64,000 bases of DNA from Poecilobothrus nobilitatus (taxonomy: Eukaryota; Arthropoda; Insecta; Diptera; Dolichopodidae), in assembly GCA_947095535.1 (NCBI GenBank), contig OX352773.1:83982670-84046669 (forward strand), given 5' to 3'. Shown piece after piece: positions 28,790-39,059 of this stretch. The stretch's first letter is position 1; every line of letters starts with the position of its first letter. A program made the translations under genes and the position numbers. The notes under the pieces were generated by a model. It did not search any database. It was not told the DNA's origin and saw only the letters and a list, made by a program, of their open reading frames with translations.

Positions 28790-30318
28790 AAAAAACAAAT
28801 TTAGAAAATTGGTTTTTGTTTATTAGTGAGAAACTATTATATTCAAATGACTTTATTATACGTATAAAAATATTATTAATACTTTATTTTTAACAATTTG
28901 TAAATAAAAAATTTTAAATTTTTAGCTAAATATAAATATAAACATTAAAAAATTAGGTTATGTAAATTTTTATCTGTCAAAGTGTTGCGATAATATTTAT
29001 TTATTTTATAATAATATAATTTTTTTCTTCCTCTTTCAAGTTAGTAGTACACTATATTTTTCACTTTCTAAAATGCGAACCTTTTTTGCAAGCACATGCA
29101 TGCATATTTTATATTTTTTTCTCCTTGAATTTTAAAATTGAATGGGGCTGGAGCTGACTTCTGCATCATGCAACTTTTTTTGTTGTTGTAACATTAGCTA
29201 GTGTTATGCTTTTTTACATCACATCTTTTTTTTGTAAATTTGTTAGTGGATTTTATTTTCATTTAAGATTATTAATTAAACTGACAGAAGAAAACAAGTA
29301 AGAATTGTTATTGTACGGAATGCATACTATGTATATGCATACATTGCATAGATATGAAAATGTAAAATAAATACAAAAATCGCAGATCTTAACATGTACT
29401 TACAGATTTTTTTATCTATGTATGTACGTTTGATAAGTAAAAAATTTATTTATTCTATTCTACTTAAAAACTATTATATAAAAAGTGTTTATTCATAACA
29501 TATTATAAAAATAATTTATAGGTATAAACATGTTTTTAAACAAGCGCATATATGTTTTATTATTTTCTCCTGTTTTTAAAATTGAATGAAAAAAAGTATA
29601 AAAAAAATTTCCAAACCCTAACAAAATAAAAATTCGTTTTTAATAATATAATTATAATATATACTCTGCAACCGTGGGTATTAAATGTCAAAATAACAGC
29701 AATAAGTGTGCAATCAAATAATTATAGTTCCTTCCTCATACCAGCTACAGCTGCATGAAAAAATATACTGGGGTGGCTGCTAGGCTGTAATACAAAGAGC
29801 AAAATGTACTAAAATTTTTCTTTAGTGGCTAATAAATAAATAAATCATTGCCAATACATATACATAACCACTTTTTTTATACTATTCTTTTTATTCTAAA
29901 ATTTACATTAACGAATTACGATTCGTTCTTGAATCAGAAAAAAAGGTAGCATACGTTAACAATGCTTGGTATGATTATGAACCACCGATAAATTACTTCA
30001 ATAGCGGTTCGTTTTCGGTACATTTTTCTTACCAGACCACGGCGCTGCAATGGTGCGTTGTGTCGTGCGTGATTTTGATTTCTGAGAAAGCGAATGATTT
30101 TTTGACAATCTATTTCCACATTCTACAATTCTACATTATATTTTATATTACATATTCCATTTCCAAATTTTAAGTTCCAATTCCAACAATTTTAGAAAAA
30201 ATTAACTAAAACAAAACGATTGATGGTTTGCTACTTCGCTTATCTGATTAAATGTTAATGGAAAATATTATTTTTTATTATTTTATTATTATTTTAAAAA
30301 TATTTAATACTGAATAAA
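28790..30318. other. Gene-free stretch upstream of the TM7SF3-like gene
   Basis: It contains repeat family C (29275-29640, minus) and a 24-bp segment at about 29040-29065 that is an inverted match to about 27604-27630. The remainder is AT-rich. No promoter element can be defined by eye. Confidence 0.5.
29275..29640 (-). repeat. Dispersed repeat family C, copy 1 (minus)
   Basis: Its reverse complement contains GGTTTGGAAATTTTTTTTTA, CATTCAATTTTAAAAA and GAGAAAATAATAAAA in the same order as 36170-36350. The GTAAGAATTGT, GTACGGAAT and AAACTGACAG blocks follow at the matching end. Confidence 0.75.
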
Positions 30319-32447
30319 ATGGTTGCTAAACTTCTTATTATTTTAATTACTTTTCAATATGTTATCAATTTAAGCTATGAAGTTGAAAATACGAATTCTA
30401 CATCAAAATTAAATCAAAAAATTATAAGTAAGTATTCTTAATTTTAATAGATATTTAAAAACATAATGTGTATAAAAACATTTGTTTTATGTCTTGACTC
30501 CCGCGACCCCTTTCATCTTTTAATTCATATTAAATTTATAATTTATTATTTTCTTTTTTTTGAAACTAGATAATAAAATTCAATTAGAGACAATAATAAT
30601 TAATGGAAGTAATGTAACATATTTTAAAGAATATATAATACAAAGTGGATATACAAAAGAAATTAATTTAATTGTAAATAAAGTAAATGATTTTGGTTAT
30701 ACAATTTTTCAAATGCATTCATATGCTTTTGATTTAAAGCTTTCAACTGATTTAAATTTTTCAAAAAAATCAGTACAAAACGGTCAAAATTTAGGTATTG
30801 TTATTTTTAATAATAAAAAGGTTTATATAAAAAACACTTTACCAATTAATATTAATTACGCTATTGCTATCATATCCTATGATTTAAATACACCAGTCGC
30901 TGGTGGTTGCAATTTGGAAGGTGATATTTCAGAATTACCAAATTTAATTATAAAAACAGTTGAAAATCATAGTGATATGATACAAGTTGATACACCATTG
31001 GCTGCTATGTCAATAAAGATGGATCCTGAACAGAAATTATGTTCAAAATCATTTAATAATAGTGTATTAAAATATGTTGGTCTTTATCATTTTTTACCAA
31101 AAGCTGATTTTACAAAAGAAACATACTTTTCAAATATTAAAAAATTTTTATTACCAAAAAATGTTACAAAAATTGGATCAGTGGTACAGTATTACAGTAA
31201 ATATTTTAAATATAATGTTAATTATTTTTTTTTATATTAAGGCATTTAAAAAAAATAATAAAGGACCAGGAAATCGAAGAACCTTTTTAAAAATACCTGG
31301 TGTGGGCATGATATTTAATACCATTGTTCTTGATTTAAATGGTATACCAGCTGCATATGTTCCATCTATAAAATATTTTTGTAATCCCTTTGTTTGGGAA
31401 GAAGGATGCAATTTTATTTGTAAGAATACAATATTTTTTAAAGTATATTTCTTTTGATTGTAAATTTTTGTTTTTCGTCTTATAGTTGATGACGCAACAT
31501 TAGCATTTATATCATGGCTTGTAATTATTTCTGGTTTTATAAAAATAATTTGTCCAATGAACAATTCTGGAATGTATTGTGATTTAGTTATTAATACATT
31601 TTCAATTGGAGCTTATTATACATATAGAGTATTAATATATTTCAATATTTCTCCAAGTAAAAATTAAACACTTTTTTTTAAATAATTTTAAAATAAAATA
31701 AATTCGTTTTAATTTTAGGTATTTCAATTCCAATTATTATTTTTTCTGCAATTTTATTAACTGTATTAGTTATTACTTTAATTGCTTTAATTGGTAAATT
31801 AATATTGGTAGTTTATCTAATTTCTATGATTTTATTAAGTGGAATTATTGCATTAATTGCAGTTTATAGATTTAATGATGGTACGCTAAATTTTCATTAA
31901 AATGCAAATTTAAATTAAATAATTTTTCTTTTTTTTATTAAGTATCAACATCAAATGCTGTATTTTATTGGAGTACATTTACTATAACTTTAAGTTTATT
32001 ACTGTTTTTTATGTTTTTTAAAACAGTTCGAGTTCTTTGGTTAATTATAAATTCATTAATTGCTTTCTGGTATATATTTTATGGAATTTTATTTTTTGTT
32101 AAAAGCAATCTTGTTTATATACCTTTAATGTATTTTTATACAATACAAAATTCAGATTACCAATATATAAATGGACAGTTACCACCAAGTAAAACTGGTA
32201 ATTATAATTTAGAATAATGAAAATCGATTGTAAGAGTTTTATTTTCTTTGCAGATATTTGGATTTTTGTTGGCACAATAGGAATAGTATTGTTTGGTATT
32301 ATTTTGAAAACAAATGATATATGTTCAAGAAATCGAAACTCCTCAATAAATGAAGATGATGAACAACGACCTTTAATAAGTAGATGGACAAATGGAAGTG
32401 ATGATGTTTTTGAATCACCAAACACAAATAATAGACTTTTTCCATGA
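30319..32447 (+). CDS. TM7SF3: TM7SF3-like seven-transmembrane protein
   Basis: Seven exons: 30319-30427, 30570-31183, 31242-31419, 31486-31656, 31719-31880, 31943-32197 and 32254-32447. They give 1683 nt (560 aa), close to the human protein (about 570 aa as I recall). A signal peptide (MVAKLLIILITFQYVINLSY) opens it. An extracellular domain follows with AGGCNLEGD (about 148-155), LYHFLPKADF (about 208) and MIFNTIVLDLNGIPAAYVPS before a Cys pair. Seven hydrophobic helices run from exon 4 to exon 7. The tail ends DEQRPLISRW, like the acidic ERTPLL-type tail of the family. The mammalian protein affects insulin secretion and stress survival; its molecular activity is not settled. The exon 2 donor is uncertain: only GTACAG (31184) or GTGGTA (31181) keeps frame with the acceptor at 31241. 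The other introns are 42-142 bp and canonical. Confidence 0.88.
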
Positions 32448-32559
32448 TCATCGCAAAATTTTGTCTAAAGGTAAAATATAAAAAAAAGTTTTTCCTTATA
32501 TATAGAAGTATAAAAATAAAAAGATTTATTATCTTATATGTAAAAATATTAACAATAAT
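32448..32559. terminator. Shared 3' intergenic region of two convergent genes
   Basis: Only 112 bp separate the stop codons. On the plus strand, AATATAAAAAAAAG and then AAAATAAAAA are weak cleavage-signal candidates; no clear AATAAA is seen on either strand. The 3' UTRs probably overlap. Confidence 0.45.
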
Positions 32560-34481
32560 TTAATTAACAATTATTTTCTTTGAGACAAAGTTTTTTAAAA
32601 ATTTTTCTGCTAATAATGCTACCGCAGCATTTGGATTTCCACTTGGTAAATTTGGCATTACAGAAGCATCAACAATATATAGTCCATCAATATTATGCAC
32701 TTTAAAATTATAATCAACGACACTTGAATTGATATCTAATTTTGGTCCCATTTTACATGTTCCAATTGGATGATAAATGCTAAAACTCATTTGTTTTATA
32801 TAACATTCCCAATAAGTGTTCGTATTATTAAAATGTTCACATCCAGGAAATTTGTTTTCATGAAATTTTAAATTTATTCCAAAAGTTTTATTTATTTTCA
32901 ATACAATTGATTTAATTATTTGAATACCATTTATTAAATTTTTAATATCATCTTTTTCATTTAAATAATTCGGATTAATTATCACTTTATATTTTGAATT
33001 GATTTTTATTAATTTAATAGAACCTTTACTTTTTGGATGGAGTAAAATTGGAACTATAGAAAATGTTTGAATATTCAATAGATTATTTTTAAAATACATT
33101 TCCCAAATTGAATCTTTTATGTTCATTATATGTCTTAAATGGGAACCATAATCTGATGTAATATCAACAGGCATAAACATATAACCTATTTTATAATCAT
33201 TTGAAAAACCTAATAACTCACAACCAACAGTTGAAAGTGGCCCTTTTCCAAAATTAAATGGATTAAAATATTGATAAAGATTTTGTGGTAATAAAATATT
33301 TTCAATATTCATATTTAATGATTCATTATATTGAAATAAACTCATCCCTGTTCCTATATGATCTTGTAAATTTTTTCCAACACTGGGAATATTTATCAAA
33401 CATTTAATTTTAAGTTTTTCTAGATCCGCACATGGTCCAATACCAGATTGTAATAAAATTTTTGGTGTACCAATAGTTCCTGCACTTAATATAACTCCTT
33501 TTTTTGTAAATAATGTATATATTTTGTTATATCTTTCAAATGTTATACCTATCGTTTCAATACTTTTTGTTTTTACTTTAAAATTTATTTTTAAAACTAA
33601 ACTATTTGAAAGAAAATGTGTGTTAGGTGAATTTAATTCTTTAGCATAATCATAAGTGGTAAATCTTTTTCCCGACTTTTGTAGTACTAAAGGTTTAATA
33701 AATTTTACATTATTTATAGTATCAATTTTTGATAGTATTTCACCAAGTTTTGTAATATGATTTAATGGTTTGGGTTTCAATTTCTTTTCCAAATTCCTAA
33801 AATTAAAAAAAATTTGATTACTTTTTTTTGTAACATATTAAAAATAATAATTACAAAAATAAAGGTTTAATATTTTTGTTATAATTATAATCACTGCTAT
33901 TTTCAAACCAACCATTATAATCAGTTTGAATTCCACGATGCCATATCATGTTATTGATTAAATTAGAGCCGCCTAAACCTTTACCAATTGGTAAATTGCA
34001 TTGATAATTATTCATTGCACCACATGAATTTAATTGTGATTTGGTTTTATATTTCCAATCATATTGTGTTCTATGAAATAATGGTGTTAGTGCTGGTATT
34101 TTTTGAAATTGTGATGGATATGAACCGGCTTCCAATACTAAAACATTACAATTTAAAATAGATGAAAGATTTGCTGCAATAAGACTACCAGCAGTACCTG
34201 CTCCAACTAAAAACAATTTATGTTTTTGTAAGTAACCTAGGAAATATCAATATTTTTTTATGAAAAAAAAATTTACCAATTATATAATCATATGTTGTTA
34301 CTATTAAATCTTCTGATTCTTTTTCGATGAAAATTCTATTTATATAATCTTCTATGTTAATAAAAATTTGAAATAAAATCACAGCTATACTAAAAAATTG
34401 GTCTAGGTTATGATAAATCCATATACAAATGATTAATGGAATCCATAATAAAAATAATTTTCTAATTTTCGTTAAAAACAT
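32560..34481 (-). CDS. GMC-family FAD-dependent oxidoreductase
   Basis: Exons on the minus strand are 34481-34277, 34206-33855 and 33796-32560, giving 1794 nt (597 aa), a usual length. A hydrophobic N-terminus (FLLWIPLIICIWIY) is a signal peptide or anchor. Then come YDYIIVGAGTAGSLIAANL (FAD dinucleotide fold, about 64-82), NLPIGKGLGGSNLINNMIWH (GMC signature 1, about 139-158) and GTIGTPKILLQSGIGP (signature 2, about 292-307). YHPIGTCKMGP carries the catalytic His (about 528), and PSGNPNAAVALLAEK is the conserved C-terminal Asn region. Insect relatives include glucose dehydrogenase, ninaG and ecdysone oxidase; the substrate cannot be told from sequence. The enzyme is probably secreted or luminal. 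A second in-frame acceptor 30 nt upstream of exon 2 would insert 10 residues inside the FAD fold. Confidence 0.93.
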
Positions 34482-35400
34482 GTTTCTTTTTTTTTTTTAA
34501 ATACAATAAAAATTGTTTGTTATTTTTCCAGACTGTATAGTGTATTTACAACATTCATATTTACTTTTTACTATATTTATAATTTATAATGGAATATGAA
34601 ATGTCAAATTTATAATTGCAATTTGTAAAATTTTTATTTTACAGTGTTACCAAAGTAACTTTTTCTCTAATTGCATATGAATTTTTGTTATACAATAGAT
34701 AAATTGGTAATATGTCCATATTTTTGCTTTTTGAAGCAACAATAAATTTAAAGCACTTTCAATAGTTTTAATTAAATGTGAAGTTTACTATGTAAGTATA
34801 TAGTCAAAACTTTAAATGTTAATATAAAACTACAAGTGGAAAGCACATAAATTTTCTTAACAAAATGAAAAAAAAAACTACTAAAAGTATGAATAGAAAC
34901 AAAAGACACTAAACAAAGGGTATACAATTTTCTAATTCTTAATTGTAAATACATATGTACATACATATATCTGATATGTAATATGTACATACATATGTTT
35001 ATGCACACAATTATTCTAATTCTATACGTATAAATAGATCCATTCATACATACGTATCCATACATAGTTCGAAAAAAATGTGTTAAATGTTAACAATTTT
35101 ATTCTATAATAATATCAGCAGCTGTTTTCCAAAATCCCTAATTTGTTTTTGTGTCTAATTGAAAAAATCCAAATTATACCAAACCCAAACATAAAATCCA
35201 ATTAAGACAAAATCAAAAAAAAAAACAAGTGAACGAATGATAAAAAATTTAAAATTAAACAAAACAAAGTATTACTCCATTTCACACTTGAGCACCTCGC
35301 AACTGGAGCACTTGCCACTTTAAATTTATAGGAAAGAAGTATGAAACCAAGGAAAAAAGTCCCCAAAAATGAATGCACGAAAAGAGATTTTTCGAAACAA
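34482..35400. other. Upstream flank of the GMC gene
   Basis: No gene seen. It is AT-rich, with TACATA/TATGTA microsatellites at about 34950-35060. Regulatory elements cannot be assigned by eye. Confidence 0.5.
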
Positions 35401-35409
35401 AAATTTAGC

Positions 35410-36150
35410 TGATTAGCTAAGTTTACACTTTTCATGCCGAATCCGCTTCAGGAAGACGACTCACGTTTACACTTGTACATACATACATATATGAAATTGT
35501 CAAAAAATGAATGTACATAATATTATGTAGTTACATGTATATAAAATTTTTCTGGCCCTCATAAAAAATTATTATTTTATTTTGTGTTTTTTTTTAGTAG
35601 ATTCTATTTTTCAACTATAAAATTTCTGGTGTAAAAAAAGAAGACTGAAATTTTAAAACTACAGAACCACAAAATTAGTTTATGGGAAAGAGAGTGAAAT
35701 TTAATGAAAGTAAATTCGAGAAGACCTGTGTAAACAGACGGATTGGTTAAGTTTACAGTTTTTATGCTGAATCCGCTTAAAGACTACTCACGTTTACATT
35801 TATCTTCAAAAAGTAGATTCTTTTTTATTTTTTATGTGTGCAAAAAAAAATTTTAAAATAAAATGAAAGCGGATGCGTAAAGTAATTGTCAACAAATAAA
35901 TGTATTATTATATATATAATTTCTGGTATTATGTAGTCATACATAACATTTTTCAGACCCTCATAAACAATTTTTATTTCATTTTGTCTTTGTTTAGTTT
36001 AGTAGAATTCTTTTTTTCAACTCTAAAATTTCTGGAGTAAAAAAAGAATAAAATTTTAAAACTACAAAACACAAAATTAGTTTATGGGAAAGGGTGAAAA
36101 GTAATGAAAAAAGTAGATTCAAGAAGACCAATTTAAACGGCCGGAATCAC
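35410..36150. repeat. About 400-bp diverged tandem duplication
   Basis: Unit 1 (35410-35740) and unit 2 (about 35742-36150) share, in order, AAGTTTACA...GCCGAATCCGCTT, GACTACTCACGTTTACA, TTATGTAGT, CCCTCATAAA, AAAATTTCTGG and CACAAAATTAGTTTATGGGA, each with its AAGAAGACC end. Divergence of perhaps 15-20 percent by eye suggests it is not recent. There is no coding potential. Confidence 0.8.
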
Positions 36151-36169
36151 TGGATGCTTTTACCAATAT

Positions 36170-36350
36170 GTATTTTGTTAAGGTTTGGAAATTTTTTTTT
36201 ATACTTTTTTTCATTCAATTTTAAAAATTCGAGGAGAAAATAATAAAATATTTATATATGTATGTATGTATGCATATGCGCTTGCTCTATGCCATCTATG
36301 CATATATTCCGTACAATTCTTACGTGCTGTCAGTTTTATTAAACGAAACG
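36170..36350 (+). repeat. Dispersed repeat family C, copy 2 (plus)
   Basis: Inverted relative to the copy at 29275-29640. It shares AAGGTTTGGAAATTTTTTTT, the CATTCAATTTTAAAAA block, ATGCGCTTG and the ATTCCGTACAATTCTTACGT segment. Confidence 0.75.
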
Positions 36351-36424
36351 AAACGACCAACTTAGAATTTATACTGAGAAGTGAGAACTCGAATAAAAAT
36401 TTCATCCTCTTTCCTTCTCAGTAG

Positions 36425-37090
36425 GAATAATTTTGATTGAAATCAGCTGATTGTTGTGATTTTTCAGAAATTTTTTCAGAAAAGAAAACGAAAAAGTTTT
36501 TTAAGGTTGCATTTTTTTTGAGAAAAGAACGGAAATAATGTAACATGAAAAAAAAGTGCTACTCCAGGTCAACATTTTTTCAGAAAAGAAAGAAAACACT
36601 GTTATATTTTATTTTTATTTATTATAATTTAAAATTAATATATTCTTCTTATTTATAAAAAACAAAAAAATTTTTTTAAAGAAAGTTTTAATTTAAATAA
36701 TATATCTTTATTTCATTTCTTAGAAAACATTTTAGTTATACCTAAATATACTGAAATATTCTAGTTACGTATACAAAAGTCAATTTCCTTTAAAATACAT
36801 ACATATGTATGTACATTGTATGTATTATTAATTTCGTAAATTTATTTCTAATACAATCTTTTTTGTTAAACTTGATGCATTTATCTTCTCTTGAAATAAA
36901 TTTGTGTTAACAACATAACGGATTTTAAGGTTTCATTGTTAAAATTTTACAAAATCCAACAGATACCTACAACTCAACTTTTGTAATTGTAATTGTATTG
37001 TAACTTTCAAGCTAAACAATTTGATCTAATATTAACTTCAGATTAGAACAACCTTTTAAAAAGTGACTTTCTTTTTGCTCTTGTAAATAT
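36425..37090. other. AT-rich spacer
   Basis: No gene or known repeat recognised, apart from a TACATACATATGTATGTACA palindromic microsatellite at about 36797-36816. Confidence 0.5.
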
Positions 37091-37567
37091 AGATCTTTTC
37101 CATTCTCCCTTAAGTTTTCTTATTGTGTTATATTGTGCCTTATTCTTTAAGAGGAAAATGTGTACCAATTCAATTTTAAAAAAGCTAACTATGATGCTAT
37201 AAATGAATTTCTTAATTCTTATGATTTCTCCGCTATATTTAATAATATAGACCTTAATGTCATGACAAATAAGTTTTTACGATGAATTTAAAAATTTATC
37301 TGAAGAGCTTTATCAAATATACATTTGTAATATGTCTGTGAAGCTTGGTATGCAGCTAGTACTCACCTGCTAAAAAAAAAAAATTTGTATGAAATTTCTG
37401 TGAAAATTTTTCTCACATTTGCCAAATCAGTACTCACTTCAGTACTTAACTTAAGGTACTTTTTTCTTAAGATTTATCTACCTAGGGGGATAAATTTTTA
37501 TTTTTCTAGCAAATTCCATTTTGACCATGCGTGTTTCGAGCTGTTTTTATAAATTTGGAATATCAAA

Positions 37568-37902
37568 ATGAATGAAGATGAGGAGGACTATAGTTATAAT
37601 TTTCAAGAGTATTTGGAATTCGAAGAAATTTTTTTTTTTTAAGTGAATTTCTTTGCCACATAAATGTGAACAGGAAATTACACAGCCTTTCCTTTACAGG
37701 CGTGGCTGTAAATGTCGTAAGGGGGAATAACTCTTACGACGTGTGTGGGATTCGAATCCACACTCCCTAGGTGTTTACAGCGTATTTTTATACGTTCTTA
37801 CCCACTAGGCCACCGAGGCCCCTCGAGGAAATTGAAGAAACGAATGTTGAAGATAAATTCTACTTTGAAGGTGAAAAATATAAATATGTAGCCTTTGTTT
37901 GA
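37568..37902 (+). pseudogene. Acidic short ORF at left end of TIR element, split by a SINE
   Basis: It begins MNEDEEDYSYNFQEYLEFEE. Removing the SINE and one copy of its 11-bp target duplication, the frame continues IEETNVEDKFYFEGEKYKYV and stops at 37900-37902. The very acidic start resembles the N-termini of transposon-encoded accessory or transposase proteins. No domain is recognised, and most of the protein must have been lost by deletion downstream. Confidence 0.5.
37631..37822 (-). mobile_element. tRNA-derived SINE family 2, copy 1
   Basis: The minus strand starts GGGGCCTCGGTGGCCTAGTG (A-box region) and has GGATTCGAATCCCAC (B box, near-consensus GGTTCGAATCC). A body follows with CGTAAG and TTACAGCCACGCC, and then a poly-A tail. 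It is flanked by an 11-bp direct repeat, TCGAAGAAATT at 37620-37630 and TCGAGGAAATT at 37823-37833 (one mismatch). RNA polymerase III transcribes such units and LINE machinery mobilises them. Confidence 0.88.
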
Positions 37903-38051
37903 AGCAAAATGAAAGCTAATTACTTTAGTTAAAGTGAGGCCAATTTTGTGGGATTAAACTAACAGTGAATATGCAAATAAATTATTATGCGCCAAAACTT
38001 GGAAGGAATAAGTTCCACAATTTTTTTTCTTTAGATAAGGATTTCTTTAGA

Positions 38052-38336
38052 TAAGGATTTATATTTATTTATATTCATATTACATACATAAATGTAATAC
38101 AATATTATTGAACCATCGACTACCAAGACCATTATAGGTTTTTAGGTTTTTATACTATTATTAAATTATATACTAATATTATTAATTTTGTTTATATTAT
38201 ATACTATATATTTACATTATATTTGGTCGTAAGAGGGGTATGTAAAGAAAAAAACACTTATGACCTGTGCAGGGATCAAACCCACACTCCTTCGGTTAAT
38301 ACGCCACACGCCTACTCACTAGGCTACCGAAGCCCC
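38052..38336 (-). mobile_element. tRNA-derived SINE family 1, copy 1
   Basis: The minus strand starts GGGGCTTCGGTAGCCTAGTG, with GGAGTGTGGGTTTGATCCCT as the B-box region, a body containing ACCCCTCTTACGACCAAATA, and an AATATAAATAAATATAAA-type tail. It is nearly identical to the copy at 38412-38690, with which it lies in a tandem duplication that includes flanking DNA. Confidence 0.85.
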
Positions 38337-38411
38337 TATTACCCAATATTTTCTTTTTAAGTTCCACAATAAGTTAGACAAGTAATAAGTTCCACAATTT
38401 TTTTTCTTTAG

Positions 38412-38690
38412 ATAAGGATTTACCTAATATTTATTTATATGAATATTACATACATAAATGAAATGCAATATTATTGAACCATCGGCTACCAAGACCATTA
38501 TAGGTTTTTAGGTTTTTATACTATTAATAAATTATATACTAATATTATTAATTTTGTTTATATTATATTTACATTATATTTGGTCATAAGAGGGGTATGT
38601 AAAGAAAAAAACACTTACGACCTGTGCAGGGATAGAACCCACACTCCTTCGGTTAATAGTCGCACGCCTACCTAGGCTACCGAAGCCCCA
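38412..38690 (-). mobile_element. tRNA-derived SINE family 1, copy 2 (tandem duplicate)
   Basis: The same head, B box and body as copy 1. Both are preceded by the non-SINE sequence AATAAGTTCCACAATTTTTT and followed by ATTACCCAATATTTT, so a genomic segment with its SINE was duplicated. ATTTACCTAATATTT on the left and AATTACCCAATATTT on the right look like a target-site duplication. Confidence 0.85.
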
Positions 38691-38726
38691 ATTACCCAAT
38701 ATTTTATTTTTTTTTTATATTTGGTA

Positions 38727-38837
38727 TTATTGAAATGATGCATACGGTGTATAATATCCAGCGAGAACCAGAGAAATTTCTAATTCTTCTTCCTCAGAAC
38801 TAGATGAAAAATCTTTATTTTTAAAAAGTTGAGCCAT
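38727..38837 (-). pseudogene. Short Ser/Glu-rich ORF at right end of TIR element
   Basis: The minus strand reads MAQLFKNKDFSSSSEEEELE, then ISLVLAGYYTPYASFQ and stop (36 aa). It points inwards, opposite to the ORF at the left end. It may be the start of a transposase or accessory protein whose body is deleted. No domain is recognised. Confidence 0.45.
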
Positions 38838-39059
38838 AATTTAAATTTATACTTCTTGATTTTCTAGTAAATAAAATAAAACAGTTTTAATATTTTATGA
38901 CGTTACATAAATGTCAAATATTTTTCTTGAAACTGTGAAATTTTTATTGCGTTAAAATATTTCTTCGTTCAAATATTTTTTTTCTAGCATGTGAGTACTA
39001 GTTGCATACCAAGCTTTAAGCTGAAATCAAAGCCAAAAGAATTTTGGAAATTTTTTAAT

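Larger units (their letters stand above)
37341..39016. mobile_element. 1.68-kb element with 31-bp terminal inverted repeats
   Basis: The left end 37341-37371 (AAGCTTGGTATGCAGCTAGT...) and the reverse complement of the right end 38986-39016 match at 29 of 31 positions. The element sits inside LINE-7. It holds two short ORFs that start near each end and point inwards (37568 on plus, 38837 on minus) plus three SINE copies. The layout recalls PIF/Harbinger elements, which carry two ORFs, but no transposase domain survives and no clear target duplication is visible. Class is unproven. Confidence 0.75.

Noticed and set aside
34236..34236. Use of the upstream acceptor as the main exon 2 start of the GMC gene
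   Set aside because: The downstream acceptor at 34207 restores the canonical YDYIIVGAGTAG motif, so I took it as the main form and kept the other as a possible variant.
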